In this document: positions 26,332 through 34,088 of the stretch, in pieces
How the letters are laid out: the number at the start of each line of letters is the position of its first letter
Numbering within the stretch: position 1 is the stretch's first letter
Assembly (NCBI GenBank): GCA_943192975.1
Contig: CALPCJ010000004.1
Coordinates: 186,001-250,000 of the forward strand
Direction of reading: 5' to 3'
Origin: Senimuribacter intestinalis
GTDB taxonomy: Bacteria > Bacillota > Clostridia > Peptostreptococcales > Anaerovoracaceae
Length of the DNA stretch: 64,000 nucleotides
Notes under the pieces: generated by a model
What the model saw: the letters and a program-made list of their open reading frames with translations, nothing else
What the model was told of the DNA's origin: nothing
Database searches by the model: none
Program-made: the position numbers and the translations under genes

Positions 26332-27069
26332 TTAAATTGATGGAATTGATGGAAATGTTGTCGCTTTTAGAAGTTCAAGCAATTTGGTGCGGTCTCTTGC
26401 TGTTCCGATTGATGCCTCGCTTTCTGCGCATAGCATGAGGAGGGCGAAACAAGTGACATTTGATTCGCTCCAAGTATCCCAATTATCAAGTACAACAGTA
26501 TAAATTGAGGATAAGGAAAATTCATGAGGATTTTCTTTAGCTTTTCGATGTAATGCGGAAAGTTCAGACTTTAACTTGAGCAATTCTGAGCTTTCGCTGA
26601 GATATTTTGCTTGGTGTAGTTCGCACTCACCATCAATCAAACAGTAAAGTTCACCAAGAGATTGTTCGATTTTTTTTGCATTAGATGTTTCTGCAAGACT
26701 TTTCCTGGAAAAATTTCCAGCATATAATACAAAAGCTCTGCCACAGATGAACAAGGCCTCTTTTATAGATGCATTCCTGAAAGCATAAATATATTCAAAT
26801 ATAGAAGCTAAAGCTTTAGAAACTCCCTCATCGTATGCTGTTTCAGCGAAGCTACAAGCCTGTTCGCAATGAGGAAAATATGTTTTTCGAAACATTTCTT
26901 TAATCACCTCAAAAGGCTTCTTCTTTTCAAGCTCATACTTATCCATTAGGAATTGGGAAAAAATACTAGTATCGTACTCCGGCAGTTTGAATATAGTTCG
27001 TTTCTTATTAGCTTTGAGGTAGGGGTCAGGTTCGTTTTTAATTCGCAACTCGTAAAAGTTATAAAGCAT
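26332..27069 (-). CDS. Unknown cargo protein 2 of the element
   Basis: The start at 27069 follows AAAAGGAGAAAAAA; a longer in-frame start has no such site. I do not recognise this 245-residue protein. It looks soluble and mostly helical, with many Leu/Glu/Lys residues, a central region rich in Ala and Phe (SKALASIFEYIYAFRNAS), and no clear motif or membrane segment. It is the second gene of a two-gene minus-strand operon, 13 bases after the first. Position between regulators and the integration genes marks it as cargo. A phage-defence or addiction role is possible but unsupported. Confidence 0.75.
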   Translation of the reverse strand: MLYNFYELRIKNEPDPYLKANKKRTIFKLPEYDTSIFSQFLMDKYELEKKKPFEVIKEMFRKTYFPHCEQACSFAETAYDEGVSKALASIFEYIYAFRNASIKEALFICGRAFVLYAGNFSRKSLAETSNAKKIEQSLGELYCLIDGECELHQAKYLSESSELLKLKSELSALHRKAKENPHEFSLSSIYTVVLDNWDTWSESNVTCFALLMLCAESEASIGTARDRTKLLELLKATTFPSIPSI

Positions 27070-27082
27070 TTTTTTCTCCTTT

Positions 27083-27820
27083 TTATTTATTAAGAACATT
27101 TTTTATAAGTTTAGCTCCAAATGTAAACGCTGTAGGACTTCCATCGTAAGGGAGAGAAAAGAAGCCAGGTTGAGGAGCTTCGTCCAGTTCTTTGAGGTTT
27201 GTAATTTTGTTTTCGACTTTGATGGGAGTCACCCTGCTATCAAGAATTTCTCTGAAGAGAGGGTATTCTTGTATACAACGGTTTAATATGGCATCTTCTT
27301 CGATATCTGATAAAAGATGTATTTCTTTTCTTGAGGTGAAATAAAAATGAGGAACACCACCGAATTTCGCCCCATTTCTTGTTTCAATTACACCTACATA
27401 ATTTGATTGACTAGCTGGATCCCAGTCAATCCTTATCCAGTTATCCGGAACAATTGCACGTGAATCTTTCAAAGTAATCGTTACCATATTAATGGTATTT
27501 ATGACTGGTGAAGCTAATGATAGTCCATCGTTGATGAATCGATAGATGTTATCGTAACGTGTCAAGAGCTTTTGTCGTTCTAGCTCTGAAAAAGAGCCGG
27601 GGTCTGTTCGAGTTTTTAATTGTTCATTGAATGCCTTTTGTATGGCATTGTTTAGAACTGCTTTGGCTTGAGGTTCTAGTCCAAACATGGCTCTAACGAT
27701 TTCATTAATCATGGAAGCATAGCTTACGCCGTTTCGTCCACGCTTATGTGCGTCTAGTAGCATTTCGACATCATAATCGAAATCTATAGATATCTTTTTT
27801 CTCTTTTTTTCTTCTTGCAT
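27083..27820 (-). CDS. Unknown cargo protein 1 of the element
   Basis: The ATG at 27820 follows AGGAGGTTTCG. The 245-residue protein starts with a basic segment and a stretch that could be a ribbon-helix-helix fold (KKISIDFDYDVEMLLDAHKR ... VSYASMINEIVRAMFGL), suggesting DNA or partner binding. The middle has a beta-rich section (NMVTITLKDSRAIVPDNWIRI, NYVGVIETRNGAKFGGVPHF) with WxRIDWDPASQ. I know no family for it. Its promoter region is shared with the divergent excisionase promoter and palindrome, so the two transcripts may be controlled together. Confidence 0.75.
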   Translation of the reverse strand: MQEEKKRKKISIDFDYDVEMLLDAHKRGRNGVSYASMINEIVRAMFGLEPQAKAVLNNAIQKAFNEQLKTRTDPGSFSELERQKLLTRYDNIYRFINDGLSLASPVINTINMVTITLKDSRAIVPDNWIRIDWDPASQSNYVGVIETRNGAKFGGVPHFYFTSRKEIHLLSDIEEDAILNRCIQEYPLFREILDSRVTPIKVENKITNLKELDEAPQPGFFSLPYDGSPTAFTFGAKLIKNVLNK

Positions 27821-27899
27821 CGAAACCTCCTAACGTTGTGTTTCAAATAAAAGAACTTTGATAAACACTTCATGAAATAAAATAACGAAAAAAAGGTTA

Positions 27900-27937
27900 T
27901 TGACTCGTTCCGAATTTCATTATATAATGAAATTCGG
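27900..27937 (+). promoter_or_regulatory. Excisionase promoter with a perfect 28-bp palindrome over the -10 box
   Basis: TTGACT at 27900-27905 and TATAAT at 27923-27928 are 17 bases apart, a near-consensus promoter. Bases 27910-27937 form a perfect 28-bp palindrome (half-site CCGAATTTCATTAT) covering the spacer and the -10. A repressor bound there would block xis/int transcription; one of the two XRE proteins is the obvious candidate. Confidence 0.85.
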
Positions 27938-27968
27938 AAAAAAGCAAGAGAAAATTAGGAGGGTTTTA

Positions 27969-28166
27969 ATGGTCCAAATGCGAACAGCTGCACAAGCTTA
28001 TCAAGAAATTAAACAGTTAGACCCTAATTCATGTATCACGGAGCGACAGATTAGGCAGTTGATGAAAAGTGGAAAAATTCCAGTAATAAAAGTGGGGAAT
28101 AGAACCCAGGTCAGTTTAGATGTGCTATTGGACTATTTTGCAAATCCTACTGAATATGAGAAGTAG
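27969..28166 (+). CDS. Excisionase-like DNA-binding protein
   Basis: The ATG at 27969 follows TTAGGAGGGTTTTA. The 65-residue product has a small winged-helix of the MerR/excisionase type (ERQIRQLMKSGKIPVIKVGNR, VSLDVLLDYF). Next to the integrase gene it most likely acts as the recombination directionality factor. The stop codon lies inside the right arm of a hairpin. Confidence 0.8.
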   Translation: MVQMRTAAQAYQEIKQLDPNSCITERQIRQLMKSGKIPVIKVGNRTQVSLDVLLDYFANPTEYEK

Positions 28167-28178
28167 GATTTGTATTTT
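28141..28178 (+). terminator. Hairpin overlapping the excisionase stop codon
   Basis: CAAATCCTAC at 28141-28150 pairs with GTAGGATTTG at 28163-28172, followed by TATTTT. The TAG stop codon at 28164-28166 is inside the right arm, so translating ribosomes would cover the stem. Confidence 0.65.
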
Positions 28179-28190
28179 AATGGAATTTCA

Positions 28191-28265
28191 ATGAAAGGAG
28201 TGGAAGTCATAATGAGATATGAATAAAAAAGCACCTTATGCTAGGAGGGCACAAGGTGCTTTCAA
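28191..28265 (+). promoter_or_regulatory. Mini-ORF plus hairpin before the integrase gene (attenuator-like)
   Basis: AAAGGAG at 28194-28200 is followed by ATG at 28212 and a four-codon frame (MRYE, stop 28224-28226); an in-frame ATG at 28191 extends it to 11 codons. Four bases after the stop, AGCACCTT at 28230-28237 pairs with AAGGTGCT at 28253-28260 and TTTC follows. A translated leader directly before a terminator-like stem resembles a translational attenuator for int. Confidence 0.5.
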
Positions 28266-28354
28266 AGGGGGCTGTCTGCAACAACCCACAAATGCAGTTA
28301 TATTGTAGCAGATTTCGCCGCCTTTGGCAATTACTTTAATTATCGGAGGCTGAA

Positions 28355-29497
28355 ATGAAAAAAACAAATTATATTGACCGGCATGGGAAGAAGAGGTATC
28401 GTCTGCAACGAAAAGTAGGAATGAAGCTCAACTCAAATAAGGAGTGGGTGAGTGATGTTCGTAGTTTCTACGGAGCAAGCAGACGGGAAGCAGAGGAAAA
28501 ATATATCGCTTTTATACAAGAAAATAAGGAGGATAAAATACAGTCACAGTATTCGTGCTTGGGGGAGGCGATTGATATTTGGGTCGAAACAGTATTCAAG
28601 AAAAGCGAGTTGGCAAACTCGACCAAAAAGAAGTACCTAAGTGCATATGAGCGAATATTTAAAAATTCGTACCTTGCAGGGCAAAAGATTAGTGAGGTAG
28701 CTGCGCTTGATTTGCAAAAATTATACAATTCTATTAAGGAGTGCTATAGTACACGAAGGGCATTGCACAACTTCATCTCGAGATTTTATAAATATGCGGA
28801 GATTAATGGTTTTGCTCATAACATTACACGGAGTTTAGTAGTTCCAAGAGATGCAGCGAAAAAAGAAACTCTTGACATTGACGTTTGGGACGATGAAGAG
28901 CTGAAGCAATTAATCAAGAGCCTTGAGGGCACTCAACTAAGACTTTTAGTTGTTTTAGCAGTGAATACTGGTGCGAGATTTTCTGAGTTACTTGCGTTGA
29001 CTTATGATGATATATCAGGAGGTATTTTATCAATTAATAAACAGTTGTATGAATTTTCCGCTGTGGATTCAAAAGATGATACCGCACTTCATCTTGAGCC
29101 TGTAAAATCAGAGGCAAGTAATCGATTAATACCACTTGCTGATGAGGTTTTGGAGGAAATTGAAAAACATAAAAAGTGGCAAGAAGCTGATAAAAAAAAT
29201 CGGGGCTATTCTAATAATAATTTGCTCTTTAGCACGAAAAATGGTACAATGATGTACAAAAGAAATGTACGAAGGTCTCTGTTACGACATTGCAAAAGAG
29301 AGGGGATTAGTTACCATAAATTTCATGCATTCCGGCATACTTTTGGGACTAATTTAAGTCGTCAAGGGATTCCTTTGGAAGAGATTGCAAGGCTAATGGG
29401 GCATAGCAGTACAGACATTTCTAGTAAGTACTATATCTATGTGGACACTATGCGTTGTAAGAATGCGGTTGAAAAAATTGTGAGATATAGCTTGTAA
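28355..29497 (+). CDS. int: Tyrosine recombinase/integrase
   Basis: The 380-residue integrase joins attP of the circular element to the tRNA-Lys attB. An N-terminal arm-binding-like region (RHGKKRYRLQRKVGMKLNSN) and a SAM-like core-binding domain (about 65-155) precede the catalytic domain. Catalytic residues are visible: Arg208 (NTGARFSELLALTYDDI), Lys251, His324 and Arg327 (HKFHAFRHTF), His350 (LMGHSS) and Tyr359 or Tyr360. Length and order match Tn916/phage-type integrases. ATCGGAGGCTGAA precedes the ATG. It lies 173 bases from attR. Confidence 0.95.
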   Translation: MKKTNYIDRHGKKRYRLQRKVGMKLNSNKEWVSDVRSFYGASRREAEEKYIAFIQENKEDKIQSQYSCLGEAIDIWVETVFKKSELANSTKKKYLSAYERIFKNSYLAGQKISEVAALDLQKLYNSIKECYSTRRALHNFISRFYKYAEINGFAHNITRSLVVPRDAAKKETLDIDVWDDEELKQLIKSLEGTQLRLLVVLAVNTGARFSELLALTYDDISGGILSINKQLYEFSAVDSKDDTALHLEPVKSEASNRLIPLADEVLEEIEKHKKWQEADKKNRGYSNNNLLFSTKNGTMMYKRNVRRSLLRHCKREGISYHKFHAFRHTFGTNLSRQGIPLEEIARLMGHSSTDISSKYYIYVDTMRCKNAVEKIVRYSL

Positions 29498-29511
29498 GGG
29501 GATAGCTATTG

Positions 29512-29525
29512 GTTAACTGTTAAGT
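29512..29525. promoter_or_regulatory. Possible integrase arm-type sites, right end
   Basis: GTTAACT at 29512-29518 and GTTAAGT at 29519-29525 mirror the two GTTAACT copies near the left end. Role inferred from position only. Confidence 0.4.
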
Positions 29526-29669
29526 TATGCTAACAAATTAAAAAATATTTTAAATTGCTAAAGAAAGAGAAAAAATACGAATAGAAGTGAAATTCTTCAA
29601 ATCTGAAGTTTTAAGGTGTATTACCCTGCGACTATTGAAATTTAGGAGATTGAAAATTTTCCTAAGAAA

Positions 29670-29711
29670 TAATCAGGGTGTCCAGGGTTCGAGCCCCTGT
29701 GGGTGTACCAA
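29670..29711 (+). repeat. attR: right 42-bp attachment repeat
   Basis: Identical over 42 bases to the 3' part of tRNA-Lys at 22270-22311. The 5' half of the tRNA is absent here, so it is the displaced gene end and not a second tRNA. Confidence 0.95.
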
Positions 29712-29714
29712 TAC

Positions 29715-29750
29715 AGAAAAACAGATACCATTTGGTGTCTGTTTTTCTTT
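29715..29750 (+). terminator. Original terminator of tRNA-Lys, now displaced
   Basis: AGAAAAACAGATACC at 29715-29729 pairs with GGTGTCTGTTTTTCT at 29734-29748. It follows attR as a tRNA terminator should, so before integration it closed the tRNA-Lys transcript. Confidence 0.75.
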
Positions 29751-29868
29751 GCCTGTAATCAAATCGCAGGGGCTCGAGATGCAAAGGATTACTACAGAGG
29801 AAGGAAAAGTCAGGAAGGTATGGCATGCGTATAAATAAAAAAATGATGATTTGGCAGTGATTGTCTAG

Positions 29869-30048
29869 TATAATGGAAACAAAAAGGCAGAATTTTGTCG
29901 GGGGTATGCGCCGCCCGATATTGTGGACAAAGCGTCTAAACTGGCGTATTTTACAATAAAAGACCCGGGTGGTATAGATGGCTGTCACTTGAAAGCAAAA
30001 GATATGTTACCACTTAAGTCAGATTTGTACTCCAAAATTCTTTGCTGA
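29869..30048 (+). pseudogene. Possible gene remnant after attR
   Basis: An open stretch without a usable start reads YAPPDIVDKASKLAYFTIKD followed by PGGIDGCHLKAKDMLPLKSD and a stop. Its composition looks protein-like and no intact gene fits the 29712-30134 gap. I do not recognise the family; it may be the tail of a deleted gene. Confidence 0.3.
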
Positions 30049-30134
30049 GCAAGCCGATAGGAAATTCCAGCGCATCATTGCAAGGCGCTAGACAAGATTT
30101 GCTAATTCGAAGTAAAATAACAGGAGAAATTTGC

Positions 30135-30374
30135 ATGTTAAAAAAAGTAAACCAAATTACAACCATAGTAATTTATTCATTTCTCGGAGTTTTTGCCGGA
30201 AAGACAATCTTTACCTTTTGGCACTACAAAACCCGCCCGGAGCTTTATACTATGCGGTCAGCGCCATGGTACACAGAAATTTTACTTCACGGCGGACTTG
30301 TGGGCGTTGTGGTGATTATCGCTGTTTTGACGAAGATTTTTGTCCGATGGAAGATGAAACAGGATAGAAGTTAA
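30135..30374 (+). CDS. Small membrane protein of unknown function
   Basis: The ATG at 30135 follows AACAGGAGAAATTTGC. The 79-residue product has two hydrophobic spans (about 9-27 and 50-68) separated by an aromatic, charged loop (FWHYKTRPELYTMRSAPWYT) and a basic C-terminus, suggesting both ends in the cytoplasm or a hairpin. No family recognised. The next gene begins 16 bases later, so the two are probably cotranscribed. Confidence 0.65.
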   Translation: MLKKVNQITTIVIYSFLGVFAGKTIFTFWHYKTRPELYTMRSAPWYTEILLHGGLVGVVVIIAVLTKIFVRWKMKQDRS

Positions 30375-30390
30375 GAAAAGGAGGCATACC

Positions 30391-30738
30391 ATGTCATTTA
30401 CAGAAATTTGCATTTATCAGGTGAAGCCGCAAAAGGTTGAGGAGTTTGAGGAACTCATGGCGAAGGCAGAGGACTTTCTGAAGAAGCAGGAGGGACTGCT
30501 TTTTCTTAGATTTGTAAAAAGAAATCACCGTATAGATATGGAACAAATCAGAGAAGGTTTGCCGCCCCTTGAAATCAAACGGGTTGTAAAAAGTGTAAAG
30601 TATATGCTTTACTGGGAATTTGACACCAGGGAGAACTATGGAACAGCACAGAAAAAGCTCTACGAGAGCTATTGGAAATCTATTGAGAAATGCCTGATTG
30701 CACCTCATGATAAATATTTGGGCGAGACCGTATTTTGA
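30391..30738 (+). CDS. Small protein with dimeric alpha/beta-barrel (monooxygenase-like) appearance
   Basis: The 115-residue protein begins SFTEICIYQVKPQKVEEFEELMAKAEDFLKK-like: a beta strand, then a helix, then LLFLRFVKRN and a final YMLYWEF / LYESYWKSIEKC block. That ferredoxin-like strand order is typical of antibiotic-biosynthesis-monooxygenase (ABM) and related domains. No catalytic residue can be fixed. AAAAGGAGGCATACC precedes the ATG. Function is unknown. Confidence 0.65.
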   Translation: MSFTEICIYQVKPQKVEEFEELMAKAEDFLKKQEGLLFLRFVKRNHRIDMEQIREGLPPLEIKRVVKSVKYMLYWEFDTRENYGTAQKKLYESYWKSIEKCLIAPHDKYLGETVF

Positions 30739-30855
30739 TGTTCGGAAGGAAATGGAAATTACAGTGAATATTTACTATAGCGGTATGTATCGGACCAACC
30801 GGAGGCGCTTGAAAAAGACGCAGGGTTTATACGGGAATAATGATTTAACGATTCT

Positions 30856-31183
30856 TGCACCATTTTGCGAAAAAAATAAGCAAATGGTGCAGTTTTTTCT
30901 TTGGAATTAGCTAAATCTGCACCATTTGTGTCAGAATCAAGGGCAATGGTGCGGGACAAGGGGATTGCAGAATTGATTATTTCCATCATATTACAGGGAC
31001 TTCCAAAAATGTGATTGGATAGACAGTGAACCTCAGCTGTATAGACGTGAAATTGCTTCACTATGGAGTACGGCAAGTGATTTTCGCACCATGAGAGCGG
31101 ATTTTTTGAAAAATGGTGCAGCTACGACCGTTTGGCCCTGAAAAAGTGCACCAAGAGGGAAGTTTTGAGGGAAAATGGTGCAG
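30856..31183. repeat. Island D: inverted AAATGGTGCAG / CTGCACCATTT motifs
   Basis: Eight copies lie in the spacer 30739-31265, in alternating orientation: 30856-30866 (reverse), 30882-30892, 30917-30928 (reverse), 30945-30952, 31086-31092 (reverse), 31111-31121, 31146-31152 (reverse, partial) and 31173-31183. Each reverse copy is followed 15-30 bases later by a forward copy, so four hairpin-like units can be drawn. No credible gene is present. The motif is not the one in islands A-C, although both end in TGCA. Confidence 0.8.
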
Positions 31184-31265
31184 AAGCGACGGTGGACGTG
31201 ACAACAGCGGCAAAATCATATATAATAGTGCTAATAGAAACTGCGCGAACAGAGAGGAAGGCTAT

Positions 31266-32249
31266 ATGATTTATTTGAACAACATCGAAAAGACGATTCA
31301 CAAACCGGCGGCGAGGGATTTGGACCCAGTCAGCGACCAGCGGGCGAAGGAGCTGACGGCGAAGCTGCTTCACTGCAAAAGACCAGAAAATATATATTTG
31401 ACAAACGACGGAAGTGCTGCCATGGAAACGGTTTTGCGCGCCTTTGTTCCAAGAGGTGGACATGTGATTGTCGGCGCTTTTGAGAAGGCGGATACATTGC
31501 AGGTGCTTTCCGATTTGGAGTGCAGAATCAGCAGACTGGAGGCAGACCATTGCGGCAGACTGCAGTATAGCACTCTAGGAGATCTGATTGAAGAGGATAC
31601 CTGTGCGGTGGTTTGTGCCCATGGATGCAGCCTGACGGGGAATGTGGCTGACCTGGAAAAGATTTCTTCTATTGCAAGAGGGCACAAAGTCCTTGTCATT
31701 TCAGATGGCAGACTGACGGCAGGCGCTATCGATGTAAACCTTGAAAATCTAGGCGTAGATGTTTACTGCATTACCAGTGAGAAAATGCTTATGGGGGCTT
31801 CCGGTGTCGGTGGAATCTGTCTTAGAGACGGAGTGGATGAAACAGCGTTGCAGGCGCTGGCGAGCCAAATAGAAGGTCCACAGCAAAGAGCGCTGAAAAC
31901 CTTTGCTGAATCAATAGAATTTATTTTGGAAACGGGCATTTACGGCATCGCAATGCTGCCGCATAGACTGGCGAAGAGATTTTTTGAATCTGCTAAAGCT
32001 ATGAACTCTGTCAAAGTCCACGGTGACTACGGTCCGGGAGATAGACTGCCGACTATTTGCATTACGGCAGAGGGATTCACGGCGGAGGAAATTCGTGACT
32101 ATATGAAAGAAAAAGACATTTTAATTGGCGTGGAAAACGGCGTGGCGCAGTTTTCCTTTGGTTATTTCAACACGCGGCCGCAGGTCAAAGAAACTGTGCT
32201 GCGGCTTTTGGAAATGCTGGAGATTGACGATCCATACCTGCTGCCGTAA
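31266..32249 (+). CDS. Class V aminotransferase-like PLP enzyme
   Basis: The ATG at 31266 follows AGAGAGGAAGGCTAT; a longer frame upstream runs through island D and is not credible. The 327-residue protein has the class V fold: a cofactor-contacting start (NIYLTNDGSAAMETVL), LVISDGRLTAGAIDVNLENL, and Lys173 in CITSEKMLMGASGVGG as the PLP lysine. It is about 50 residues shorter than NifS-type desulfurases at the N-terminus and shows no clear catalytic cysteine loop. Substrate unknown. The nucleoside hydrolase follows 40 bases on. Confidence 0.85.
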   Translation: MIYLNNIEKTIHKPAARDLDPVSDQRAKELTAKLLHCKRPENIYLTNDGSAAMETVLRAFVPRGGHVIVGAFEKADTLQVLSDLECRISRLEADHCGRLQYSTLGDLIEEDTCAVVCAHGCSLTGNVADLEKISSIARGHKVLVISDGRLTAGAIDVNLENLGVDVYCITSEKMLMGASGVGGICLRDGVDETALQALASQIEGPQQRALKTFAESIEFILETGIYGIAMLPHRLAKRFFESAKAMNSVKVHGDYGPGDRLPTICITAEGFTAEEIRDYMKEKDILIGVENGVAQFSFGYFNTRPQVKETVLRLLEMLEIDDPYLLP

Positions 32250-32289
32250 ATTACGCGGAATACAACTAAAATCCAGAAAGGAGAACCTT

Positions 32290-33207
32290 ATGATGAACCC
32301 AAGACCGATTATTTTTGATACTGATCCGGGCATTGATGATGCAGCAGCAATTGTCATTGCCATCAGAAATCCAAGTTTAGATGTACGACTTTTGAGCACT
32401 GTAGGCGCTAATGTGGAAGTCGAGAAAACTACTGCCAACGCCCTGAAACTGACCGAGTTTTTAGATGTGGATATTCCTGTTGCCAAGGGCTGCGGGCAGC
32501 CTTTAATGCGGACGCTGGAACCGTGTCCGGAAATTCATGGGCTCACCGGAATGGACGGTTTTGATTTTCCACCGTTACAGAGAAAACCGTTGGAAAAGCA
32601 CGCAGTAGAAGCTATGCGCGAGATGATTATGGCAAGCGAGGAAAAGGTTACGCTGGTGGTAATCGGCACCCACACCAATATCGCCATTTTGTTCAGACTG
32701 TATCCGGAGGTAAAAACAAAGATTGCCGAAATTGTCACCATGGGCGGAGGTCTTAGCGGAGGAAATACCAATTCTACGGCTGAATTTAATATTTATAATG
32801 ATCCCCATGCGGCAGCTATTGTTTTTGAATCTGGTGTGCCTATTACCATGCTGGGGCTTAATGTGACAAGACTTGCCCTGCTTCATAGACCGGCGGCAGA
32901 GCGCATTGATAAAAGCGGTCCTGCGGGGCACATGTTGTTTTCCCTCTTTGAACATTATAGAGGTGGTAGCCTTGATACGGGACTGATTGTTCACGACGCC
33001 TGCACCATTGCATATCTTTTGCACCCGGAGTTTTTCAAAACAGAAATGATGTCTATTGAAGTTGCCACAGAAGGGGTGGCGGCAGGTACGACGGTTTCTG
33101 ATTTTCGTGCCGTGCGCAATGGAGAAAAAGCAGCAAATATCAACGTCTGCACTGAGGTGGACGCAGAAAAATTTGAAAACTGGTTTGTAGAGGAGTTTTG
33201 TAGATGA
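32290..33207 (+). CDS. Inosine-uridine preferring nucleoside hydrolase
   Basis: The ATG at 32290 follows AAAGGAGAACCTT. The 305-residue enzyme cleaves ribonucleosides to base and ribose. The calcium-binding signature is present near the start (DTDPGIDDAAAI), with MGGGLSGGNTNSTAEFNIYN, DPHAAAIVFESGVPITMLGLN and a C-terminal HDACTIAYLL. It overlaps the ribokinase gene by four bases, so hydrolysis and phosphorylation of the released ribose are coupled: a compact nucleoside-salvage unit. Base specificity cannot be told. Confidence 0.94.
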   Translation: MMNPRPIIFDTDPGIDDAAAIVIAIRNPSLDVRLLSTVGANVEVEKTTANALKLTEFLDVDIPVAKGCGQPLMRTLEPCPEIHGLTGMDGFDFPPLQRKPLEKHAVEAMREMIMASEEKVTLVVIGTHTNIAILFRLYPEVKTKIAEIVTMGGGLSGGNTNSTAEFNIYNDPHAAAIVFESGVPITMLGLNVTRLALLHRPAAERIDKSGPAGHMLFSLFEHYRGGSLDTGLIVHDACTIAYLLHPEFFKTEMMSIEVATEGVAAGTTVSDFRAVRNGEKAANINVCTEVDAEKFENWFVEEFCR

Positions 33208-34088
33208 AAATATTGAATTTTGGCTCTTTAAATCTGGACTATGTTTATCATGTAGAACACATGGTGACTCCTGGTGAAACTCTGGCGTCTACAAGACTTG
33301 AAACCTTTTGCGGTGGCAAGGGTCTAAATCAGTCCATCGCTCTTGCAAAAGCAGGGGCAGAGGTTTATCATGCAGGGTGCATTGGAGAGGATGGGGCTAT
33401 GCTCTTGCAGGCGTTGGAGGAAGCCGGTGTGGAGACTTCATATATCAAAACCCTGCCGGGCAAAACTGGTCATGCCATCATTCAGGTGGACAAAAGCGGT
33501 CAGAACTGTATTCTACTCTATGGCGGAGCAAACCGGTTATTGACCGAGCATTACATAAACCAGGTTTTGGAATCTTTTGGAGAGGGAGACGTTTTATTGC
33601 TACAAAACGAAGTCAATCTCCTACATGTTATCATTGACAAAGCCTATGAGCGGGGCATGAAAATCATACTCAATCCGTCGCCTTTCGATGATAACTTAAA
33701 GTTTTGTGATTTCAGCAAAATTTCCATGTTTTTGCTCAACGAAGTGGAGGGAGAACAGATTACAGGAAAAAAAGAGCCTGCAGCAATTTTGCAGGAACTG
33801 GCGCGGCTGTATTCACAGGCAAAGGTGGTTTTGACCTTGGGCGGAGATGGAGCATGCTATCGCGATGAAAGTGTAGAGTGTAGACAGCCTATTTATCCGG
33901 TGGAAGTGGTGGATACGACTGCAGCAGGAGATACTTTTACGGGATATTTTATTGCGGCAATGATGGAGGGCAAAAGGGTTTCAGAATGCCTCGACCTTGC
34001 ATCAAAGGCGGCTTCTATTGCCGTGGGCAGAGAGGGCGCAGCGCCTTCGATTCCCCTAAGAGATGAGGTGTCAGCGCAGCTTTTATAG
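33204..34088 (+). CDS. rbsK: Ribokinase (PfkB family)
   Basis: The 294-residue sugar kinase phosphorylates ribose, presumably that released by the upstream hydrolase. Signatures are NFGSLNLDYVYHV, the ribose site GGKGLNQSIALAKAGA with HAGCIGEDG, and the anion hole and catalytic base in VVDTTAAGDTFTGYFIAA. The ATGA overlap shows coupling. Its stop codon lies inside the end of the convergent AEC gene. The symbol rests on family and context; other PfkB sugars are possible. Confidence 0.87.
   Translation: MKILNFGSLNLDYVYHVEHMVTPGETLASTRLETFCGGKGLNQSIALAKAGAEVYHAGCIGEDGAMLLQALEEAGVETSYIKTLPGKTGHAIIQVDKSGQNCILLYGGANRLLTEHYINQVLESFGEGDVLLLQNEVNLLHVIIDKAYERGMKIILNPSPFDDNLKFCDFSKISMFLLNEVEGEQITGKKEPAAILQELARLYSQAKVVLTLGGDGACYRDESVECRQPIYPVEVVDTTAAGDTFTGYFIAAMMEGKRVSECLDLASKAASIAVGREGAAPSIPLRDEVSAQLL

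Larger units (their letters stand above)
22312..29711. mobile_element. Integrative mobilizable element in tRNA-Lys, about 7.4 kb
   Basis: The element is bounded by the 42-bp repeats at 22270-22311 and 29670-29711. It has a complete set of modules: HTH/replication-type protein, hairpin-rich oriT-like spacer, relaxase, coupling protein, two XRE regulators, two unknown cargo genes on the minus strand, excisionase and tyrosine integrase next to attR. It lacks a type IV secretion channel (no VirB4, VirB6 or VirB8-like genes), so it should need a helper conjugative element. Gene order and intact reading frames suggest it is recent and possibly still mobile. Confidence 0.92.

Noticed and set aside
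29670..29711. Second tRNA-Lys gene
   Set aside because: Only the 3' part from the anticodon stem is present; it is the attR copy.
29587..29838. An 83-codon frame across attR
   Set aside because: It reads through the tRNA fragment and its terminator, so it cannot be a real gene.
30698..30910. A 70-codon open frame overlapping the end of the small monooxygenase-like gene
   Set aside because: No ribosome site, and it extends into island D; composition follows the DNA motif.
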